Assembly (NCBI GenBank): GCA_963656085.1
Contig: CAVKHV010000065.1
Location: forward strand, 1-7,977
Reading direction: 5' to 3'
DNA length: 7,977 nt
DNA from: CAVALG01 sp963656085
Lineage (GTDB): Bacteria > Bacillota > Clostridia > Oscillospirales > Acutalibacteraceae
Shown: piece after piece, positions 1 through 6,431 of the stretch
Position numbering within the stretch: position 1 is the stretch's first letter
How the letters are laid out: each line of letters starts with the position of its first letter
Made by a program: the position numbers and the translations under genes
The notes under the pieces: model-generated
Told to the model about the DNA's origin: nothing
Seen by the model: only the letters and a program-made list of their open reading frames with translations
Databases searched by the model: none

Positions 1-538
1 AACGTCCGGACAAGTATCTTTCTTCTTCGCTGAATATACATCCGCAGTATTTTTGCATATACATACCGGCTTCGCGCGCTTTTTGCTGCCCCTCGCGAAA
101 AAGGGGACGAAAATCGCGGTAAAGGAATTCCACACCGTATTTTTCACCGCATTTTTTTGCGGTTTCGGCAATCAGGTCGTGCTTTTGATACGGGCTTATA
201 AGCAGCGTTGTAGTAAACGACGGGAAGCCGTTTGCGGCGGCAAATTCCGCCGCTTTTTCAAGCCGCACTTCGTAACAATAGGCGCACCGCCCGTCAATAT
301 CGTCCGCCACGTTTTTAACAAACTCCCGCAATCCGTAGGTGTTCTCAACCGTCAGGCTCATACCTGTTTTTTCGGCGTATTCGACAAGCGTGTTCTTGCG
401 CGAGCGATACTCCGTATACGGGTGAATGTTGGGGTTGTACCAAAACCCGTGCGGCTCTGTCCCCTCGCCGCGCAGCGACTCGATGCACATTACCGAGCAG
501 GGCGCACAGCAGATGTGCAAAAGCGTTTTGTTTTCCAA
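1..538 (-). CDS. queH: Epoxyqueuosine reductase QueH (C-terminus cut by window edge)
   Basis: QueH carries out the last step of queuosine synthesis, reducing epoxyqueuosine to queuosine at wobble position 34 of tRNAs with GUN anticodons; it is the iron-sulfur alternative to the cobalamin enzyme QueG. 179 codons are visible and the frame stays open to the left edge. Family marks seen: an N-terminal HICCAPC motif (Cys10, Cys11, Cys14), a CAYC pair (Cys85, Cys88) followed by EVRLEKAA, and a YCGC motif near residue 165 (Cys165, Cys167). In the QueH family such conserved cysteines bind a [4Fe-4S] cluster and a further iron. The start is inferred to be TTG at 538-536, because no ATG or GTG precedes the HICCAPC motif and a GGGGG stretch (552-548) lies 9 nt upstream. 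That TTG directly follows the TAA of the upstream gene, which suggests translational coupling. Last visible gene of the trpS operon. Identity is firm; the start is less so. Confidence 0.93.
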   Translation of the reverse strand, partial: MENKTLLHICCAPCSVMCIESLRGEGTEPHGFWYNPNIHPYTEYRSRKNTLVEYAEKTGMSLTVENTYGLREFVKNVADDIDGRCAYCYEVRLEKAAEFAAANGFPSFTTTLLISPYQKHDLIAETAKKCGEKYGVEFLYRDFRPLFREGQQKAREAGMYMQKYCGCIFSEEERYLSGR

Positions 539-1093
539 TTATTTCAGCCCCCACTGCGATTTGCCTACAATTATGCCGTTTTTAAAGGTCAGTTTCGCAT
601 AACCCTTATTATCGGTCGACGCCCACATAAATATCATAGTGTTGGAGTCGTTGGTATCCATTTTAACGCCCTCTCCGCCTAACATTTCGCAAACGTCGGC
701 GTATGTGAGCGTGCTCTGTGCGTTTTCCGGAATGCTTATCTGCTCGTAAACACTAAGCGGCATTTTAACCGGATTAAGCAGCGCCAGCTCGATATAATAG
801 TCGTCCGATTTTGCCTGGTCGGACTTGTCCGAACTGTAGGTCTGCGATTCGGTGCCGGCTATGTTTGAGGCATTGTCGTCTATTTCATACACAACTCCGG
901 GACCGTTTGAGTTGCCTGAATCGGAGGAGTTGTTATTTTTTTTGCTTTTCCCGATTATGGGGAATGCGCCGGTTACCTGTCCGATAACTATAATTATTAC
1001 GGCAATCGCGACTACGGCAACGACAGAGAAAATAAATATCATTTTTTTCTTGTCCGAGACCGGTGCACCGCCGTCTTTCTTTGAATTCAACAT
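539..1093 (-). CDS. Membrane-anchored protein with C-terminal DUF3862/BLIP-like domain
   Basis: 184 residues, function unknown. Layout: a short cytoplasmic head with basic DKKK (14-17), one membrane helix (about 18-40), a low-complexity linker rich in Ser, Asn, Asp and Gly (about 50-98), then a compact domain (about 110-184). The positive-inside rule puts the C-terminal domain outside the cell. The ending, with TYADVCEMLGGEG, then an aromatic MW strand, then LTFKNGIIVGKSQWGLK, matches my recollection of DUF3862 and related folds of the beta-lactamase-inhibitor-protein/SmpA type, where a YxxVxxxxGGxG helix-turn precedes a strand ending in F.NGkv..K.Q.GL. These are small domains thought to bind proteins; no catalytic residues are apparent. 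The ATG at 1093 has an AAAGGGG site about 9 nt upstream. It lies between glyQS (46-nt gap) and queH (no gap), so it is probably co-transcribed, but nothing links its role to tRNA. Fold assignment is by eye. Confidence 0.75.
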   Translation of the reverse strand: MLNSKKDGGAPVSDKKKMIFIFSVVAVVAIAVIIIVIGQVTGAFPIIGKSKKNNNSSDSGNSNGPGVVYEIDDNASNIAGTESQTYSSDKSDQAKSDDYYIELALLNPVKMPLSVYEQISIPENAQSTLTYADVCEMLGGEGVKMDTNDSNTMIFMWASTDNKGYAKLTFKNGIIVGKSQWGLK

Positions 1094-1139
1094 ATAAATT
1101 TACCCCTTTCCGTCGGAAATGAACTTAAATGTCGGAAAA

Positions 1140-2513
1140 TTAAAAGGAAAGTTTTGATTTAATAAACGCCGAAAGTTCGCCTATCGGAAGCCTTACCTGT
1201 TCCATAGTGTCGCGGTCGCGAACCGTAACGCACCCGTCGTTCTCACTGTCAAAGTCGTAGGTTATGCAGTACGGCGTGCCTATTTCGTCCTGACGGCGGT
1301 AACGCTTGCCGATAGAGCCTGCGTCATCATAATCTATCATATAATCACGGGCAAGGTCTGCGAACACTTTGCGCGCCGGCTCAGCCAGCTTTTTGCTAAG
1401 CGGCAGGACGGCTGCTTTATAGGGTGCAAGCGCCGGATGAAAATGCAGTACGGTTCTCGTATCGCCTTTTTCGTCGGTTTCTTCGTCATACGCGTCGCAA
1501 AGGAAAGCGAGCAGGACCCTGTCCGCGCCCAGCGACGGCTCAACAACATACGGGATGTACTTTTCGCCCGTTTCGGGGTCAAAATATTCAAGGCTCTTGC
1601 CGCTGCCCTCCTGATGCCTGCCGAGGTCGTAGTTTGTGCGGTCTGCTATGCCCCAAAGCTCACCCCAGCCGAACGGGAACAGGAACTCGATATCGGTCGT
1701 CGCTTTTGAATAGAACGAGAGTTCCTCTTTCTCGTGGTCGCGCAGGCGCAGATGTTCTTCGCAAAGACCGAGGGATAACAGCCAGTTCTTGCAAAAATCT
1801 TTCCAGTAATAGAACCAGTCGAGGTCGGTGTCGGGCTTGCAGAAAAATTCACATTCCATCTGTTCAAATTCGCGTATGCGGAAGATGAAGTTGCCGGGGG
1901 TTATCTCATTTCTGAAAGATTTTCCGATCTGGCAAACGCCGAACGGCAGTTTGCGCCTTGTTGTACGCTGAATGTTGGCGTAGTTTACAAATATGCCCTG
2001 CGCGGTTTCGGGGCGCAGGTAAACCTCGCTCTTGGCGTCCTCGGTTACGCCGATAAAGGTCTTGAACATAAGGTTGAATTTGCGTATTCCGGTAAAGTTT
2101 TTGCTGCCGCATTCGGGGCAGGTTATGCCGTTGTCGGCAATGTATTTTTCCATTTCTTCAAAGGTCATACCCTCTGCGTGACCGCCGACGTCCTCAATCA
2201 GTTTGTCGGCACGGTGGCGCGCATGGCAGTCCTTACAGTCCATAAGCGGGTCGGAAAATCCGCCTACGTGACCGCTGGTTACCCAGGTCTGCGGGTTCAT
2301 AATTATAGCCGAATCAAGCCCGACATTGTAGGGCGATTCCTGAACGAATTTCTGCCACCATGCCTTCTTGATGTTGTTTTTAAACTCAACGCCCAGCGGA
2401 CCGTAATCCCAACTGTTTGAAAGCCCGCCGTATATCTCGCTGCCGGGGTAAACAAAGCCTCTGCCCTTGGCAAGCGCCACTATCGTGTCCATACTCTTGT
2501 CGCTGTTTTTCAT
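1140..2513 (-). CDS. glyQS: Glycyl-tRNA synthetase, homodimeric class II type
   Basis: Charges tRNA-Gly with glycine using ATP, in the cytoplasm. The 457 residues match the usual length of the bacterial single-chain alpha2 enzyme, which is unrelated in layout to the alpha2beta2 GlyQ/GlyS form. Visible marks in order: the N-terminal GRGFVYPGSEIYGGLSNSWD signature (17-36) with YGPLG after it; an insertion with two cysteine pairs, CKDC (93-96) and CPEC (132-135), likely a zinc site; the RPETAQG motif (167-173); class II motif 2 around FRNEITP (200-206) with REFEQME following; motif 3 around EPSLGADR (325-332); and a C-terminal anticodon-binding domain from about 355 (HFHPALAPYKAAVLPL). The ATG at 2513 has a strong AAGGAGA site 8 nt upstream, inside the 24-nt gap after the ricT gene. 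No T-box leader lies directly before it, so expression should follow the operon promoter. Nothing is missing or broken. Confidence 0.98.
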   Translation of the reverse strand: MKNSDKSMDTIVALAKGRGFVYPGSEIYGGLSNSWDYGPLGVEFKNNIKKAWWQKFVQESPYNVGLDSAIIMNPQTWVTSGHVGGFSDPLMDCKDCHARHRADKLIEDVGGHAEGMTFEEMEKYIADNGITCPECGSKNFTGIRKFNLMFKTFIGVTEDAKSEVYLRPETAQGIFVNYANIQRTTRRKLPFGVCQIGKSFRNEITPGNFIFRIREFEQMECEFFCKPDTDLDWFYYWKDFCKNWLLSLGLCEEHLRLRDHEKEELSFYSKATTDIEFLFPFGWGELWGIADRTNYDLGRHQEGSGKSLEYFDPETGEKYIPYVVEPSLGADRVLLAFLCDAYDEETDEKGDTRTVLHFHPALAPYKAAVLPLSKKLAEPARKVFADLARDYMIDYDDAGSIGKRYRRQDEIGTPYCITYDFDSENDGCVTVRDRDTMEQVRLPIGELSAFIKSKLSF

Positions 2514-2537
2514 AGTTTCGTTCTCCTTTTGGGATAT

Positions 2538-3371
2538 TTATTGCTTATTTTTTTTGGACTTCTGCGGGGTGCTGATGACCTCCGCCTCGTCACGGCTGAC
2601 CTCAATCGGCATCTGGTCTTCGTCCAGCCGAACTTTCAGTTTGCCCGTCATCACGGCGGCGTCAACAACCGTTCCGTCGCCCAACGGCGTAGATACGACC
2701 GACCCGACTTTGGGCGTTATTTTGTTAAGATATTCGTAGGAATTCTGCTCGTATTTAAGGCAGCACATAAGCCGTCCGCAGCAGCCGGATATCTTTTCCG
2801 GGTTAAGCGACAATCCCTGTTCTTTTGCCATTTTAATCGAAACGGGGTGGAAATCCTTTAAAAAACTGCGGCAGCAGAAAGGCTGACCGCAAAGACCGTA
2901 TCCGCCCAGTTTCCGCGACTCGTCACGCACGCCGATCTGCCGCAGTTCTATCCTCGTTTTAAAAGTCGCTGCAAGGTCTTTAACAAGCGTGCGAAAATCT
3001 ATTCTCGCGTCGGCGGTGAAATTAAAGGTTATCTTATTGTTTTCAAACGCCGCCTCTGCGTTAATGAGCTTCATTTCAAGCCCGTGTTCCGCAATCTTCT
3101 TTTTGCATATTTCGTATGCCTTTTCTTCCTTTTCCCGATTGGCGGCAAGGCGTTCAAGATCCGCTTTGGTCGCCTTTCGCTTTATATCTTTAAGCGGCTT
3201 GGATATCTCCGATTCGTCGGCAAAATAGTTTGCGCGGCAAACCGTGCCCGCCTCAACCCCCTGCGCGGTTTCAACTATAACAGTGTCGCCTGTTTTAAAT
3301 TTCAGTCCCGCCGGAGAAAAGGAATAGGTCCTGCCTTCACCCCTGAATTTTACTCCGATAATTTCAATCAT
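2538..3371 (-). CDS. ricT: PSP1-domain protein RicT (YaaT family)
   Basis: Homologue of B. subtilis YaaT/RicT, which with RicA (YmcA) and RicF (YlbF) forms an Fe-S-containing complex that steers RNase Y in mRNA maturation and affects the Spo0A phosphorelay, competence and biofilm formation. 277 residues, typical length. The N-terminal half is a small beta domain (about 1-45) and a charged helical stretch (55-95). The PSP1 core (about 95-215) ends in the family's cysteine cluster: GYGLCGQPFCC (Cys161, Cys166, Cys167) and SGCCGRLMCCLKYE (Cys197, Cys198, Cys203, Cys204), candidate iron-sulfur ligands. A C-terminal beta segment (220-265) and a Lys-rich tail (KSKKNKQ) follow. The ATG at 3371 has a GGAGG site 7 nt upstream. 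It follows holB by 38 nt; holB-yaaT adjacency is conserved in Firmicutes and supports the call. ricA and ricF are not in the window, so the Ric-complex role is inferred from homology. Confidence 0.95.
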   Translation of the reverse strand: MIEIIGVKFRGEGRTYSFSPAGLKFKTGDTVIVETAQGVEAGTVCRANYFADESEISKPLKDIKRKATKADLERLAANREKEEKAYEICKKKIAEHGLEMKLINAEAAFENNKITFNFTADARIDFRTLVKDLAATFKTRIELRQIGVRDESRKLGGYGLCGQPFCCRSFLKDFHPVSIKMAKEQGLSLNPEKISGCCGRLMCCLKYEQNSYEYLNKITPKVGSVVSTPLGDGTVVDAAVMTGKLKVRLDEDQMPIEVSRDEAEVISTPQKSKKNKQ

Positions 3372-3409
3372 ATGCGTCCTCCGTTACGTTTTAACTATAC
3401 GGCTGCGGC

Positions 3410-4357
3410 TCATTCCGCCGCTGCGTTTGCCAGTTTGGCTGCCGCGCGCGTCAGGGTGAGCGATACCTGGCAGTTGCCCTTTAACAGACCTGCGGCTTCG
3501 TTAGCCGCCTCCGCCGCCTTTACCGCCCCGTTTTCACTCAGTTTCGTGACCTTTTCGGCGCAGCCCGATAATTGCCCAGCGGCGCCGCGCGATATTTCGC
3601 TTAACAACTGCGCCGCGCGCACTCCGCTTTTTTCGTATTTCGCAAAAATTTTCAACAGCCCGTACACATCCCGCTTCGCCGCCGCGGCAAGGCATTGCGC
3701 CGCGTCAGCCGCACAGTCGGCGTCGTCACCCGACAATATCTTCTCGGCGCGGCCTATGTTGCCGCCGCTTTTTTTAAGCGAATCGGCTATGGCGTCCGCC
3801 CCTGTTTCGGGGAATTTTTTTGCAAGATATGCCTGCGCCTCTGCCTCGTCCGGCTCGGTCAGCGTAAAGGTAACACAGCGCGAACGCACCGTGACCGGCA
3901 GCGCCGCCGCACTTGATGTAAGCAGAATAAATATTACGCCGCCGGGCGGTTCTTCCAATATTTTAAGCAGCGCGTTGGCGGATTCTTCGTTCATTGCGTC
4001 GGCTCTTTCCAGCACGCAGACCTTCCGCCGCGCCTCTATCGGCATCATATACGCTTCGCTGATTATTTCGCGCACCGTACCCACCGTAAAGACCGTTTTT
4101 GCGGGCTTGTAAAGAAGAATATCGGGGTGAGCGAAAGTCCTGCTTGCGTGGCAGAATTTGCACTCGCCGCAGGGCGGATTTACGCCCGTGCAGACCGCCG
4201 CAGCCGCAATTATCGAGGCTAATGTGTGCCTGCCCGACCCTTCGTCGCCCTCAATTATAAAAGCGTGCACCAGCCGGCCGGTTTTTATCATCTCGGCAAG
4301 TCGGGATTTTATAAATTCGTTTCCGACAAGCGACTCAAACATTTTTCCGCCGCTCAC
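3410..4357 (-). CDS. holB: DNA polymerase III delta' subunit (clamp loader)
   Basis: Delta' is the stator of the clamp loader that places the beta sliding clamp on DNA. 315 residues from the GTG at 4357, which overlaps the trpS TGA stop (GTGA) and suggests coupled translation. An ATG at 4342 would shorten it by five residues to MFESLVGN and is equally plausible; the start is not settled. Seen: AAA+ fold with a P-loop remnant GDEGSGRHT (37-45) in which the usual Lys is Arg; a zinc-binding cysteine set Cys56, Cys63, Cys66, Cys69 (PCGECKFC); ERADAMNEESANALLKILEEPP (117-138), with a Walker B lacking the acidic pair; and the SRC motif (159-161) that supplies the arginine finger to the neighbouring gamma/tau subunit. 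Loss of ATPase residues is normal for delta'. The C-terminal third (about 205-315) is alanine-rich and helical, the least conserved part of the family. Adjacent to ricT as in other Firmicutes; tmk, often nearby, is replaced here by trpS. Confidence 0.94.
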   Translation of the reverse strand: MSGGKMFESLVGNEFIKSRLAEMIKTGRLVHAFIIEGDEGSGRHTLASIIAAAAVCTGVNPPCGECKFCHASRTFAHPDILLYKPAKTVFTVGTVREIISEAYMMPIEARRKVCVLERADAMNEESANALLKILEEPPGGVIFILLTSSAAALPVTVRSRCVTFTLTEPDEAEAQAYLAKKFPETGADAIADSLKKSGGNIGRAEKILSGDDADCAADAAQCLAAAAKRDVYGLLKIFAKYEKSGVRAAQLLSEISRGAAGQLSGCAEKVTKLSENGAVKAAEAANEAAGLLKGNCQVSLTLTRAAAKLANAAAE

Positions 4358-5376
4358 AGCACGAAACCGACCTTTTTCTTAACCTTGGAGAGTGTTCTGC
4401 CGGCTATCTTTGCCGCCGTTTCGGCGCCCGATTTGTAAATTTCCGTAAGGGACGCCCTGTCTTTTATAATACGGTCGTAATTTTCCCTTATCGGGCGCAG
4501 TTCTTCAATAACCGCCTCTGCAAGTTTCACCTTGAACTCGCTGTATCCCTTGCCTTCAAACTCATTTTCTATCTGTTCCGCAGTCATACCCGTAACCGCC
4601 GAATATATGCCGATAAGGTTGTTCATTGCAAGGCGGTTTTCACCAACCGAGACCGAACCTTCCGAATCGGTCACGGCGCGCTTGAATTTACGCATAATAT
4701 CTTCGGGTTTGTCAAGTATCGCAACCCACGCGTTGGCGTTTTCGTCGGATTTTGACATCTTCTTTGTCGGGTCCTGCAAACTCATAACGCGCGCGCCCGT
4801 TTTGGGGATATACGGTTCGGGAATTGTGAAAACGTCCCCGTAAATTCCGTTAAAGCGCGAGGCGATATCACGCGTTATTTCAAGGTGCTGCTTTTGGTCC
4901 GCCCCGACGGGGACATAATTTGCGCCGTAAAGCAATATGTCTGCCGCCATAAGCGACGGGTAGGTGAACAGCCCTGCGTTAACATTGTCGGCGTGCGTGC
5001 GGGTCTTGTCCTTAAATTGGGTCATTCGCGACAGCTCGCCGAATTGGGTATAGCAATCAAGTATCCAGGCAAGTTCGGCGTGCGCCGGAACCTGCGACTG
5101 CACAAAAAGTATATTTTCTTTCGGGTCAAGCCCCAAGGCAAGCAGTATTGCCGCCGTGCTGTATATGCGGCTGCGGAATTCGGCGGGAACCTGGCGCACC
5201 GTTATTGCGTGCAGATCCGCCACCGCGAAAATACAATCCATTTTTTCGGGCAGCGCGCGCCAGTTCCTCAGCGCGCCCAAATAGTTGCCGAGCGTGAGCA
5301 TACCGCTGGGCTGAATTGCGCTGAATACGCGCGGCCTTTTTTCTTCAGTCGGATTTTGGTTGTTCTGTGTTTGCAT
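4354..5376 (-). CDS. trpS: Tryptophanyl-tRNA synthetase
   Basis: Class Ic synthetase that charges tRNA-Trp in the cytoplasm. 340 residues from the ATG at 5376, normal length. Rossmann catalytic domain: PSGMLTLGNYLGA (23-35) is the HIGH-motif region (here TLGN, as common in TrpRS); AVADLHAIT (51-59), QSQVPAHAELAW (93-104) and the YPSLMAADILLY segment (139-150) shape the Trp/ATP pocket; VPVGADQKQHLEITRDIA (155-172) is highly conserved; KMSKS lies at 206-210. The C-terminal helical region recognises the anticodon, ending in KVKKKVGFVL. The open frame continues 37 codons further upstream to a TTG at 5487, but that stretch has no ribosome site and no family similarity, while 5376 has GGAG (5387-5384) 7 nt upstream, so the shorter start was chosen. 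First gene of the leftward operon; its stop overlaps the holB GTG start. Confidence 0.98.
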   Translation of the reverse strand: MQTQNNQNPTEEKRPRVFSAIQPSGMLTLGNYLGALRNWRALPEKMDCIFAVADLHAITVRQVPAEFRSRIYSTAAILLALGLDPKENILFVQSQVPAHAELAWILDCYTQFGELSRMTQFKDKTRTHADNVNAGLFTYPSLMAADILLYGANYVPVGADQKQHLEITRDIASRFNGIYGDVFTIPEPYIPKTGARVMSLQDPTKKMSKSDENANAWVAILDKPEDIMRKFKRAVTDSEGSVSVGENRLAMNNLIGIYSAVTGMTAEQIENEFEGKGYSEFKVKLAEAVIEELRPIRENYDRIIKDRASLTEIYKSGAETAAKIAGRTLSKVKKKVGFVL

Positions 5377-5535
5377 CTTTGTTCTCCGTTCCGCCGGGCG
5401 GCTTGTGTCAGGGTCGCCGTCAAAAAATAATTTAAACGCAATCGGATTTCGGCACGCTGCGGGCATAAATCGGCGCCGCTGCGGCAAAATGATTATGCGG
5501 CAAATTAAGCCGCCACTCCACCCGATAGTATTATC
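5377..5535 (-). promoter_or_regulatory. trpS 5' leader, no recognised riboswitch
   Basis: About 160 nt between the predicted start of transcription and trpS. I looked for a T-box (the AGGGTGG-ACCGCG core and a terminator with a U-run) and did not find one. Short GCGGC/GCCGC blocks occur four times (5513-5509, 5501-5497, 5485-5481, 5479-5475 in RNA order); the first can pair with the second (5-bp stem, 7-nt loop) or the third, and the fourth with the second. A T6 run at 5427-5422 is not preceded by a GC-rich stem. The structure may be chance in a GC-rich stretch. Confidence 0.3.
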
Positions 5536-5541
5536 TAAAAC

Positions 5542-5570
5542 ATTATATCACCAATTTCGCCGCAAGGCAA
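5542..5570 (-). promoter_or_regulatory. Promoter of the trpS-holB-ricT-glyQS-queH operon
   Basis: Read on the minus strand: -35 TTGCCT (5570-5565), exactly 17 bp, then -10 TATAAT (5547-5542) preceded by TG (extended -10, GTGATATAAT). Transcription should begin near 5535, giving a leader of about 160 nt before trpS. Matches the vegetative sigma factor consensus closely; position relative to the gene and lack of a competing site make it convincing. Confidence 0.8.
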
Positions 5571-5627
5571 CACTTTTTATTAGGTTAGACAAAGCAATCG
5601 GGGTACAGCGGTTCCTAAAACGGCGAA

Positions 5628-5653
5628 ATTACAAAATTGTAATAAATATTTAT
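5628..5653. promoter_or_regulatory. Possible operator or UP element: two abutting palindromes
   Basis: ATTACAA-AA-TTGTAAT (5628-5643, 7-bp arms) runs directly into the perfect 12-bp palindrome ATAAATATTTAT (5642-5653), which ends one base before the rightward -35. The position fits either a regulator site or an AT-rich UP element contacting the RNA polymerase alpha subunit. The regulator is unknown, and AT-rich palindromes arise by chance fairly easily. Confidence 0.35.
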
Positions 5654-5654
5654 G

Positions 5655-5682
5655 TGGACAGGCGCCCGTTTCGTGATATAAT
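5655..5682 (+). promoter_or_regulatory. Promoter of the rightward envelope-protein pair
   Basis: -35 TGGACA (5655-5660, five of six consensus bases), 16-bp spacer, -10 TATAAT (5677-5682) with a TG just before it (GTGATATAAT, the same ten bases as the divergent promoter). Transcription should begin near 5689, only about 12 nt before the TTG start at 5701, so the leader is very short and the AGGAAGAG ribosome site would sit at or across the 5' end of the RNA. Confidence 0.75.
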
Positions 5683-5700
5683 TAAAAGGAAGAGAAGAAT

Positions 5701-6405
5701 TTGAAGTTTAAACGCATTAAAAACCGTGACCTGGCAACCGCATTAAAAGCGTTTTTTATAACGCTCGGCTGCTTTGCGGCGGTGTTCCTGGTAATCGCCG
5801 CCGCTTCGCCCAAAAGGTCGGGCAACAGCAAGGAAAACGGGGAGGACGCCCCGGTTTCATCCGTCGGTAATACGTCGGTCGTCGTGCTTTACGATAACGG
5901 CGCCGAAACCGAATTTGCAAAATTGGAATTCAATTTTAAAACGGCGGAGTATTCCTGCGCCGATGTTCCCGACCGCAGGGTGACTTTGGGGGATATGACA
6001 ATGCGCCTTTCGGAATTTTTAAAGGCGCGCGGCGTTTCGGCGTTTTTAGAGGCGTACACCGTGTTTTCGGGGTCGGACCCGGCAGGGTATATACGTTTCA
6101 CGCCCGAAACATTGCGCCGAACTGCGGACAGGTTCGGCGGTCTTGACGGTGAGAACGGCAGCAGAATAACCGGTGACGAGGTGACGCAGCTTGCCGAAAA
6201 CGGAAAACTTTGCGACGTTATCCGCAAATTGGCGGACCGTTTCTTTTCGCCGTTCGGGTCGTTAAGCCTTAAAAATCGTTTTTTATACCTTGTGTCGGCT
6301 GCCGATACAAACCTGTCTTATGCCGAATTTCACCGTTGCCGCGAGCAGTTGGAACGGTTCAGAAAAACCGCAGACGACGCACAGTCAGGTACAAAAAGCG
6401 ATTAA
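5701..6405 (+). CDS. Membrane-anchored protein with a shortened, LCP-like domain
   Basis: 234 residues; no exact family recognised. A basic N-terminus (KFKRIKNR) and one membrane helix (about 15-36) place the rest outside the cell. The outer part follows the order of a LytR-CpsA-Psr (LCP) domain: a hydrophobic strand with following turn (SVVVLYDNGAE, 59-69), a strand leading to VPDRR (89-93) where LCP enzymes have IPRD, GYIRFTPETLRRTADRFGGLDGE (129-151) resembling the y-v-.-d-...-lvD.lGGv stretch, ITGDEV (156-161) resembling LnG.qAL, a helix LCDVIRKLADRFF (170-182), and DTNLSYAEF (202-210) resembling the vkTdls..el ending. LCP enzymes attach teichoic acid or other glycopolymers to peptidoglycan, but the arginines of the PRD and YvR motifs are not in place here, so a non-catalytic role is likely if the relationship holds. 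TTG start with AGGAAGAG about 6 nt upstream; no other start precedes the helix. Followed after 26 nt by a lipoprotein gene, likely co-transcribed. Confidence 0.7.
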   Translation: MKFKRIKNRDLATALKAFFITLGCFAAVFLVIAAASPKRSGNSKENGEDAPVSSVGNTSVVVLYDNGAETEFAKLEFNFKTAEYSCADVPDRRVTLGDMTMRLSEFLKARGVSAFLEAYTVFSGSDPAGYIRFTPETLRRTADRFGGLDGENGSRITGDEVTQLAENGKLCDVIRKLADRFFSPFGSLSLKNRFLYLVSAADTNLSYAEFHRCREQLERFRKTADDAQSGTKSD

Positions 6406-6431
6406 AATACCGAAAAAGGGAGGAGAGCAGT

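Noticed and set aside
53..682. 209-residue open frame on the plus strand
   Set aside because: It spans the queH gene and its upstream neighbour in antisense; the minus-strand reading has clear QueH motifs.
1094..1139. TTTCCGTCGGAAA palindrome and repeated GTCGGAAA between glyQS and the DUF3862-like gene
   Set aside because: The stem is only 5 bp without a T-run, so a terminator is not supported, and such short repeats are likely by chance.
3084..4112. 342-residue open frame on the plus strand over ricT and holB
   Set aside because: It is antisense to two firmly identified genes, has no ribosome site or recognisable domain, and long open antisense frames are expected in this codon usage.
4223..4249. 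Altered P-loop (Lys to Arg) in holB as a sign of decay
   Set aside because: Delta' subunits commonly lack a working ATP site and act as a stator, so this is normal for the family.
5377..5487. 37-codon N-terminal extension of trpS from a TTG at 5487
   Set aside because: No ribosome site at that TTG, no similarity to TrpRS N-termini, while the ATG at 5376 has a well-spaced GGAG.
5377..5535. Tryptophan T-box riboswitch before trpS
   Set aside because: Neither the conserved T-box core nor a terminator/antiterminator pair was found in the leader.
6336..6431. 32-codon upstream extension of the lipoprotein frame
   Set aside because: It overlaps the end of the preceding gene and would bury the lipoprotein signal peptide; the ATG at 6432 has a strong ribosome site.
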